NCBI RefSeq assembly: GCF_037038585.1
Contig: NC_092520.1
Span: 2,633,001-2,697,000, forward strand
From: Patagioenas fasciata
Taxonomy: Eukaryota; Chordata; Aves; Columbiformes; Columbidae
Direction: 5' to 3'
Length of the DNA stretch: 64,000 bases
Position numbers and translations under genes: made by a program. The notes beneath the pieces were generated by a model, which worked only from the letters and a program-made list of their open reading frames with translations, was not told the DNA's origin and did not search any database. Of this stretch, positions 58,901 through 64,000 are shown piece after piece. Positions within the stretch are counted from its first letter, which is position 1. Every line of letters begins with the position of its first letter.

Positions 58901-61900
58901 AAACGGCACCAACTCCCTGTTGCCACCATCGACTGGCTCCGAAAGCTCCAGCGATGAACCCGAGATGGAGATGTGCAAACACGGCTGTGGCCCCGTGTCC
59001 TCCACCTGTGCCGGCATCGCCTCCGAGGAGGGGCTGCCCACCGCCTCGCCACGGTCCCTGCCACCACGAGGAGAAAGAACCAGCTCCAGCATTGTCCTTG
59101 TACCCACCAGCTCTGCCACACTGCTGGGAATGTCCTACCTATAGGTCCGCTTGAGGCCGGGCACGGAGGCGATGCAGAGGATCCTGGCGGAGCAGACGGC
59201 GATGCACGCCTCCACCGTGGGCTCCTTCCGGATGCTGAGCAAACAAACCTGCCCCACGTAACCATCGCTGTTGCAAACCCAAACTTCGTGAGAGCTTTCC
59301 GGGCTGCCGTGGCTGGGAGAAGCACAGGAAAACTGCAAAAGAGCAAAAAGATGGGATGAGTTGGGTCGTTTGGGAATGATACAAGAGCTCTCAGCATCTG
59401 GCGGCAAGGCCACTGGGATGGAGAGGACCTCAGCTCCCAAATAACAAGTGATAGGATGAGAGGAAACGGCCTCAAGTTGCACCAGAGGAGGTTGAGGTTG
59501 GATGTGGGGAACAATTTCTTCCCCAAAGGGCTGTGGGGCATTGGAACAGGCTGCCCAGGGCAATGGTGGAGTCACCATCCCTGGAGGGTTGGACAGATGG
59601 AGATGAGGTTCTCAGGACATGGGGCAGTGCCAGGAGTCGGGGAATGGTTGGACTCGATGATCTTGAGGGGCTTTTCCAACCAAAATGATTCTATGATTCT
59701 ACAGCTCCTGTGGGATGCTTGAATCCAATGAGACCCTCGCCCAGGTTGGCCAGAGAGGTGGTGGATGCCCCATCCCTGGAGACATCCCAGGCCAGGCTGG
59801 ACGGGGCTCTGAGCAACCTGAGCTGGTGAAGATGTCCCTGCTCATGGCAGGGGTGGCACTGGATGAGCTTGGAAGGTCCTTTCCAACCCAAACCATTCTA
59901 TGATTACATGATTCCATACCTGCATCCCACTCCGCGTCTTCATGATGGGGATGGCCTTGAGGAACTCCGGGTCCAGGCAGTTTTTGCTGGAAGCTGGAAA
60001 AATTAAATTGGAGGATGAAGAAATGGAGGAAAGGGGTCTACTAAAGTTGGGGTTATGATGCTGAGCCCACCACCATGTCCACCTCCTTGGTCCCTGGTGT
60101 TACCCAGCTTCTTTTTGGCGTCCTCGAAGGCTTGCTCAAAGCTGAGCCTGGCGTCGGGGTTGGGGAACTCAAAGATGAAGGACTCGGTGCCATCAGCTTT
60201 GGTGGTGCTGAGCTCCACCTTGTTGGGGGGGAAGGCCATGCTGAAGGACAGGGATTGCTTCTCCGCTAGTTCCCGGTGGATGGCGGCCATCAGGTCCTTG
60301 ATCACATCGTCCAGGCTCTGGGGACAGGGACAAGGCTTCAGCTCTCAGGGACAGGCCACCACAAGCCATGTGCTTGATGATGTCCCATCCATCCGTGAGC
60401 ATCTTTCAGAGGCTGCCCCAATCTCATGGTGCCTTTGGGGCTGGTGGCATCTGGGCCCTTTGAGGACACTCATGGCCACCAGCCCTTCCACAGGTTCTCC
60501 CTCCCACTGAGGACATCCCAGTTGGTCCCACAGGAAAGATGTCCAGTCAGGGGACAGCACCAGAGTCACCATGTGATGATACCCCCATCCATCCCCAAGC
60601 ATTCTTCAGCCCCCAATCCCATTGTAGCTTTGGGGCTGGTAGCATCTGGGGCCTTAGAGGACACTCACGGTAACCAGCCCTTCCACAGGTTCTCCATCCC
60701 ACTGAGGACATCCCAGTTGGTCCCACAAGGAAGGTGTCCACCAAGGCCACCAGGTGATGCTGACCTTCTCTGTCCCCAAGCATCCTTCGGAGGCTGCCCC
60801 AACCCCATTGTGGTTTTGGGGCTGGTGGCATCTGGGCTCTTTGGGGACACTCACGGCCACCAGCCCTTCCACAGATTCTCCCTCTTGGTTGGTCCTATGG
60901 GGACTGTGTCCAGCCAGAGGACAGCACCAGGGCCACCACATCATGCTGCCCTCTCCATTCCTGTGCATCCTTTGGAGGTCACCACAATCCTATTGTGGTT
61001 TTGAGGTTGGTCATATCTGGGCACTTTGAGGGCACTCATGGCCACCAACCCTTCCACAGGTTCTCTGTCTAGCTGAGGACATCCCAAGTGGTCCCATAGG
61101 GAATGTGTCCAGCCACAGGACAGCACCAGGGCCATCATCCCCGTACCTGGTGGGGGAAGCTGAGGGTCTCCGCCAACTTGCTGACTTGTCCCAACGTGTT
61201 GAGGTCTTCATCCAGGCGGCAGATGCTTTTCTGGATGCTCTCCCGGTTGGTGGCTTGCGAGGCACCTGTGTGGGGACACCCACGTGGCATTAATCCCTTC
61301 TTTCCTGGTGTGAAGCAGAGGAACCTTCTCCTGGCCAGCTGGGGGGTGAGCGATGGCTTTTGGGGTGGGGTGGGACACTCCATCAGGCAGTGACAGACCT
61401 TTGACGATGTCCACGTCCTCCAGCGGCAGCTTCCAGAGCAGCTTGTACTTGCTGGCCGTGTCGATCACGCTGGCCGCCGTGTACCTGCGAGGTTGGAGAG
61501 GGGGACGGTTGAGCTGCACATGTCCCCAGCACCCTCAATCCAGGTCAGGTGGCGAGGACAACCCAAAGGTTGGTTGTCCCCAAGCGTGGTGGTACTCACA
61601 GGCTCATGGAGCTGCGGCGGAGGGAACCCGACTTGCGCTTCAACGTGGTGCACACCAGCAGGTCCGTGAAGAGGAAGAAGGAGCGATCCTTCTTGCCACC
61701 CACCGCCTTCTGCAGAGCCACGGGAGACACCAAGGGGTTAATGTCCCCATGCCGCTGGTGCTGCGAGTGCTCCCTGCCTCAGTTTCCCCCATGCATTGCC
61801 TTTGCACAGGGAGGAACGGGTCCCAGGCCAATATCTGCAGGGGGACTGGTCGTGTCTTCTCAGGGATGAAAGGGGACACGGGTGCAACAGCCATTCCACC

Positions 61901-63946
61901 AAAGCCACAGGGCCCCACTTGCAGGGAAGTCCCAGGGCCATGGCAATGCTGAGCATGGGGTCACCACGACACCTGCAGCCCTCACCTCTGACCTCCCTGT
62001 CCACCCCTGGCCTGGGGCTGCTCTGGGCTCTCCTGGTCTCCTGCCTGCTCCCAAACCCATCTGATCTGTCCCCAGGAACTTGGGAACTTTATATTGTCTC
62101 CATCCATCACCCATCCATCTGTCCATTCATCCATCCATCCATCCATTCATCTTCCATCTGTCTGTCCATTCTTCCATCCATCCATCCATCCATGAACCCA
62201 CCCATCTATTCATATGTCCATCCAGCCATCCACGCGTCCATCCACTCATCCATCTTCCATTCATCCATCCACTCATACATCCATCTTTCCATCCATCTTC
62301 CATCCATCTTTCCATCCATATTTCTATATGTCCATCCATCCACCCATCCATCCATCCATCCATCCATCCATCCATCCATCCATCCATCCCTCCACCCACA
62401 AACCCACTCACCCACCCACGGCCTCCCCTGGGCACAAAGCCACCCCATGACCCGCCACCACAGCCTCCAACTGCCCTGTGCAGTGCATGGTGCCATGGCC
62501 CTTCAGGGGACACAGGACAAGGGACCATCCCACTCTTACCACTTCCACCACCATCTCCTGACGCAGGAACTTGCGGAGCGGGGCCTGGAGCTGTTGGGAC
62601 AAGGACACTCATGAGCAGGCTGCTCTGGGAGGAACCCTCACAGGCTTTGTCCCTGCAGTCCCCACACCCCACTGGCTCAGGTCTGGCACCCTGGCCCCTT
62701 CCCAAACCCTCGGGAGCCCACCAAGGCCAAGTGATGATCAGGAAAGCAGGATCTGGAGGAGAAAACCAGTGGCCCAGCCTGTTATGACCCAGAAAGAGCA
62801 GAAATAGTTGCATTTTGGGGAGAAGACCAACCCCGGGTAAGAGCCCCATACATACGTCCTCCATCCCTTCAATGTGGGACTCTATCTCCTGCACGATCCG
62901 GGCATTCCTCTCCACCTCCTCCGCGCTCTTCATGCCCTTGTTGATCCTCTCGGCCACTTGCTTGATGTTGCGTTGGGCATCGATGAGAAACGGGTGGTCG
63001 GGGTGGTCCTCTGGTGTGTGCTTCAAGAGGTCCTACCATTGGGACACAACCAGGATGTCATCAGTGATGCCACCGCACTCCCAGCTTAACCCCCAACAGG
63101 TTGCTGGAGATGGAAACCAGCTCCGTGCAGGAAAGGTTTTGCAAAGAAACGAAGCCTTGAGCTTTGACCACCACCAGATTGGTCTTCATCACCTTCAAAG
63201 AGGCCACCAGCTTCTGAGAGCACGTCAACACCTTGCACAGACACCCAAAATCCATCTTTGGAAGTGTTCAAGGTGAGGTTGGATGGGGCTTTGAGCAACC
63301 TGATCTAGTGGAAGATGTCCCTGCTCATGGCAGGAGGCTGGGCTAGATGAGCTTTGAAGGTCCCTTCCAATCCAAACCACCCTATGATTCCATGAAAGTG
63401 TGTCCCCACCAGCTGGCACCCACCTTCACCAGCAGCTCATAACGTGGGATCCTCTGCACCGGTTTGATCATCAGGTCGGACAGAGCCTGCTTCTCCTTGT
63501 TCTCCCGCATGCTTTGCTGCAAAACACCGGTGGGGGACAAGGATGGGACCGTGAGGTGGGACACATCAAGGATCCAATGTCGCACCAGCCCAGGACCTGA
63601 AGCAACACTCATTTGAGGTTGGGACAACTCTTTTTTATGCCATCTGGAGTGGCTCTGGTTCATCCCAACCTGACCTCTTCACAATAAAAGCAAGAAGAAG
63701 GTGGGAGGAAAAATCCCAGTTTAACCATAGTTTATTCCCATTAACCCCCATACGGCCTCACCAGCAGCCTTGCAGGTGGGTCTGAACCCTGGTCAACATC
63801 TCCGGAACCATCTATGAACCAGGACCCACCTCCAGGAACTTCATGAAGGCCGGCCGGGCTTCCTTGGCGATCCTGACGGCATCCTTGGCGTTGAGGAAGT
63901 TATCGATGTAGGCAGAGTAGATGTTCACCAGCACATCCTTGGAAAA
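52774..63946 (-). CDS. ARHGEF17: ARHGEF17 (p164-RhoGEF/TEM4), C-terminal 18 coding exons (partial)
   Basis: Eighteen minus-strand exons sum to 2646 nt, an unbroken frame of 881 codons plus TGA, with every splice phase consistent. Human ARHGEF17 is about 2060 residues, so the N-terminal half lies right of the window. Window residues 1-129 are the C-terminal part of the DH domain, which catalyses GDP/GTP exchange on Rho GTPases (core [20 protein letters not shown]). Residues 130-210 form a PH-like segment ([20 protein letters not shown]). Residues 211-350 are a linker. From about 350 a WD40-like beta-propeller begins ([17 protein letters not shown]), interrupted near 415-545 by a low-complexity acidic/Ser-rich insert. 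It resumes at [16 protein letters not shown] and ends [10 protein letters not shown]...[10 protein letters not shown]. It is adjacent to RELT in the same orientation, as in human. Introns hold CR1s and minisatellites. Confidence 0.96.
53015..54330. repeat. CAGCATCATCCCAC minisatellite (~1.3 kb) in ARHGEF17 intron
   Basis: Short units (CCACCAGCATCATCCCA, CCAGCAGCATCCTCCCA) of variable length, repeated over the intron between exons 52774-52964 and 54777-55019. Confidence 0.93.
54777..55019 (-). CDS. ARHGEF17: ARHGEF17 exon: [20 protein letters not shown]
   Basis: 243 nt, phase 1/1, acceptor gatgctcggcag, donor gtaggt. Encodes [40 protein letters not shown] and [20 protein letters not shown]. 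Flanked by two intronic minisatellites. Confidence 0.95.
55170..56450. repeat. 39-40 bp minisatellite, ~32 copies, in ARHGEF17 intron
   Basis: The core TGGGATTATGCAGATGCCCA, followed by a GGGGTTGCCCTATTTC-like half, recurs every 39-40 bp (for example 55247, 55286, 55325, 55365, 55405). Confidence 0.93.
56627..56801 (-). CDS. ARHGEF17: ARHGEF17 exon: propeller blade ([15 protein letters not shown])
   Basis: 175 nt, phase 0/1, acceptor tcacccgcag, donor gtaagt. Encodes [40 protein letters not shown] and [14 protein letters not shown]. Confidence 0.95.
56887..57035 (-). CDS. ARHGEF17: ARHGEF17 exon: [13 protein letters not shown]...
   Basis: 149 nt, phase 1/0, acceptor ccaccttcacag, donor gtacca. 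Encodes [40 protein letters not shown] and LNTATLAQE. Confidence 0.95.
57412..57479 (-). CDS. ARHGEF17: ARHGEF17 exon: [20 protein letters not shown]
   Basis: 68 nt, phase 2/1, acceptor ctttttctccccacag, donor gtgagg. Encodes [20 protein letters not shown] then EA. A CR1 fragment begins about 20 bp upstream of the acceptor. Confidence 0.95.
57500..57716 (+). mobile_element. CR1 3' fragment in ARHGEF17 intron
   Basis: GAGGAAGAAATTGTTGTCCC to CCTAAACCATTCTGATTCT. It begins about 20 bp from the acceptor of exon 57412-57479. Confidence 0.88.
57791..57877 (-). CDS. ARHGEF17: ARHGEF17 exon: [20 protein letters not shown]
   Basis: 87 nt, phase 2/2, acceptor atctcccgcag, donor gtaagt. Encodes [20 protein letters not shown] then HAAAVMCI, a propeller blade. 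Confidence 0.95.
57960..58206 (-). CDS. ARHGEF17: ARHGEF17 exon: [11 protein letters not shown]...[10 protein letters not shown]
   Basis: 247 nt, phase 1/2, acceptor tccttgtccacag, donor gtacgt. Encodes [40 protein letters not shown] and [12 protein letters not shown]. Basic-Ser motifs (RRSSRGS) are possible kinase sites by pattern only. Confidence 0.95.
58488..58768 (+). mobile_element. CR1 3' fragment in ARHGEF17 intron
   Basis: GGCCTGTTGCTATAGGACAA to the tail ACCATTCTATGATTCTATGA. Confidence 0.88.
58807..59057 (-). CDS. ARHGEF17: ARHGEF17 exon: acidic, Ser-rich insert
   Basis: 251 nt, phase 2/1, acceptor cgtggtggcag, donor gtgagt. Encodes a low-complexity acidic region ending [20 protein letters not shown] then [13 protein letters not shown]. 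Probably a disordered loop out of the propeller. Confidence 0.92.
59139..59332 (-). CDS. ARHGEF17: ARHGEF17 exon: propeller start ([17 protein letters not shown])
   Basis: 194 nt, phase 0/2, acceptor cttttgcag, donor gtagga. Encodes [40 protein letters not shown] and [20 protein letters not shown]. This is the first blade-like WD40 segment. Confidence 0.95.
59450..59703 (+). mobile_element. CR1 3' fragment (first of a head-to-tail pair)
   Basis: GAGGAAACGGCCTCAAGTTG to the tail ATGATTCTATGATTCTACAG. Followed at once by a second CR1 in the same orientation. Confidence 0.87.
59704..59917 (+). mobile_element. CR1 3' fragment abutting an ARHGEF17 splice donor
   Basis: AGAGACCCTCGCCCAGG-like body ending AACCATTCTATGATTACATG then ATTCCATAC. 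The octamer tail runs into the donor of exon 59920-59993. Confidence 0.85.
59920..59993 (-). CDS. ARHGEF17: ARHGEF17 exon: [20 protein letters not shown]
   Basis: 74 nt, phase 1/0, acceptor aatttttccag, donor GTATGG. Encodes [20 protein letters not shown] then SGMQ. From its third base on, the donor intron sequence appears to be the 3' octamer tail of a CR1 element. Confidence 0.94.
60104..60317 (-). CDS. ARHGEF17: ARHGEF17 exon: [10 protein letters not shown]...AFEDAKKKL
   Basis: 214 nt, phase 0/1, acceptor tgtccccag, donor gtaaca. Encodes [40 protein letters not shown] and [20 protein letters not shown]. The [20 protein letters not shown] region ends the PH-like module. Confidence 0.95.
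60385..61140. repeat. Four-copy tandem repeat, unit ~185-196 bp
   Basis: The landmark ACTCATGGCCACCAGCCCTT recurs at about 60463, 60659, 60844 and 61029, with conserved CCACAGGTTCTCC and GAGGACATCCCAGTTGGTCC downstream. It fills the intron between exons 60104-60317 and 61147-61265. Confidence 0.88.
61147..61265 (-). CDS. ARHGEF17: ARHGEF17 exon: [20 protein letters not shown]
   Basis: 119 nt, phase 1/0, acceptor ccccacacag, donor gtacgg. Encodes [20 protein letters not shown] then [19 protein letters not shown], probably helical. The following intron is largely a four-copy tandem repeat. Confidence 0.94.
61399..61484 (-). CDS. ARHGEF17: ARHGEF17 exon: [20 protein letters not shown]
   Basis: 86 nt, phase 2/1, acceptor caacctcgcag, donor gtctgt. 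Encodes [20 protein letters not shown] then LEDVDIVK. The donor GTCTGT is a weaker variant of the consensus. Confidence 0.94.
61600..61709 (-). CDS. ARHGEF17: ARHGEF17 exon: PH-like strands
   Basis: 110 nt, phase 0/2, acceptor ggctctgcag, donor gtgagt. Encodes [20 protein letters not shown] then [16 protein letters not shown]. The [10 protein letters not shown] strand is typical of PH domains following DH. Confidence 0.96.
62095..62400. repeat. (ATCC)n microsatellite, imperfect
   Basis: About 300 bp of CATCCATC repeats in an ARHGEF17 intron, giving a spurious minus-strand ORF ([12 protein letters not shown]). Confidence 0.95.
62540..62590 (-). CDS. ARHGEF17: ARHGEF17 short exon [17 protein letters not shown]
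   Basis: 51 nt (17 codons), phase 0/0, acceptor gtcccaacag, donor gtaaga. Encodes [17 protein letters not shown], linking DH to the PH-like strands. An ATCC microsatellite lies in the following intron. Confidence 0.94.
62856..63032 (-). CDS. ARHGEF17: ARHGEF17 exon: DH C-terminal helices
   Basis: 177 nt, phase 0/0, acceptor ccaatggtag, donor gtatgt. Encodes [40 protein letters not shown] and [15 protein letters not shown], the long last helix of the DH domain. Confidence 0.96.
63255..63398 (+). mobile_element. CR1 3' fragment in ARHGEF17 intron
   Basis: CATCTTTGGAAGTGTTCAAG to the tail ACCCTATGATTCCATG; ends about 20 bp from the donor at 63418-63423. Confidence 0.82.
63424..63516 (-). CDS. 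ARHGEF17: ARHGEF17 exon: DH conserved region 3
   Basis: 93 nt, phase 0/0, acceptor gttttgcag, donor gtgggt. Encodes [20 protein letters not shown] then [11 protein letters not shown]. The P-QRIPRY-LL pattern is the hallmark helix of Dbl-family RhoGEFs. Confidence 0.97.
63830..63946 (-). CDS. ARHGEF17: ARHGEF17 exon: DH domain
   Basis: 117 nt, phase 0/0, acceptor cttttcacccag, donor gtgggt. Encodes [20 protein letters not shown] then [19 protein letters not shown], the middle helices of the DH fold. Upstream exons are outside the window. Confidence 0.94.
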
Positions 63947-64000
63947 CTGGGTGAAAAGGGTGGGAGAAAAAGAGGGAATAGGTCCAGGATGGACCTCCTG

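Noticed and set aside
62127-63026. 299-residue minus-strand ORF
   Set aside because: Only its first part is the real ARHGEF17 exon (62856-63032). The rest runs through an intron and the ATCC microsatellite.

Overview
The window is a stretch of bird-like vertebrate nuclear DNA. It contains more than 25 copies or fragments of CR1 LINE retrotransposons, many ending in the avian-type ATTCTATG-like 3' octamer. Coding exons are short, have consensus splice sites, and sit in long AT-rich introns on the left and short GC-rich introns full of minisatellites on the right. No prokaryotic, viral or plasmid signature was seen.

Three protein-coding genes can be assembled exon by exon. (1) FAM168A, + strand: five coding exons between 9883 and 34458, then a last exon with a long 3' UTR (36213 to about 41500). 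Its first coding exon and promoter lie left of the window. (2) RELT, - strand, about 51050 down to 45425: a TNF-receptor-superfamily member with nine recognisable coding exons, a non-coding first exon and a CpG-rich promoter at 50880-51150. (3) ARHGEF17, - strand, 63946 down to 52774: the last 18 coding exons (881 codons plus stop), covering the C-terminal half of the DH domain, the PH-like region and the C-terminal WD40-like propeller. Its 5' half lies right of the window. From memory, the human order on 11q13.4 is ARHGEF17-RELT-FAM168A, which matches this layout. Exon phases are consistent across all three models, which is the main support for the boundaries.

Layout: 1-36212 is FAM168A introns and exons with CR1 insertions. 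36213 to about 41500 is the FAM168A 3' UTR, carrying two minisatellites (31-bp and 19-bp units). 42825-44935 is a TG/CA-rich tandem array with units of about 160-190 bp, lying between the convergent 3' ends of FAM168A and RELT. 45425-51050 is RELT. About 51700-63946 is ARHGEF17, whose introns hold a 39-40 bp minisatellite, a CAGCATC-type minisatellite, a four-copy repeat of about 190 bp and an ATCC microsatellite.

Most notable: RELT exon 3 carries an in-frame TGA (47163-47165) inside a cysteine-rich domain that is otherwise conserved and phase-consistent, and the usual RELT C-terminal exon was not found. Also of interest are a 17-base match to the CTCF consensus at the RELT promoter, CR1 tails that abut or supply splice-site sequence in ARHGEF17, and a short element with perfect 22-bp inverted repeats in a FAM168A intron. 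No clearly undescribed gene system is evident.
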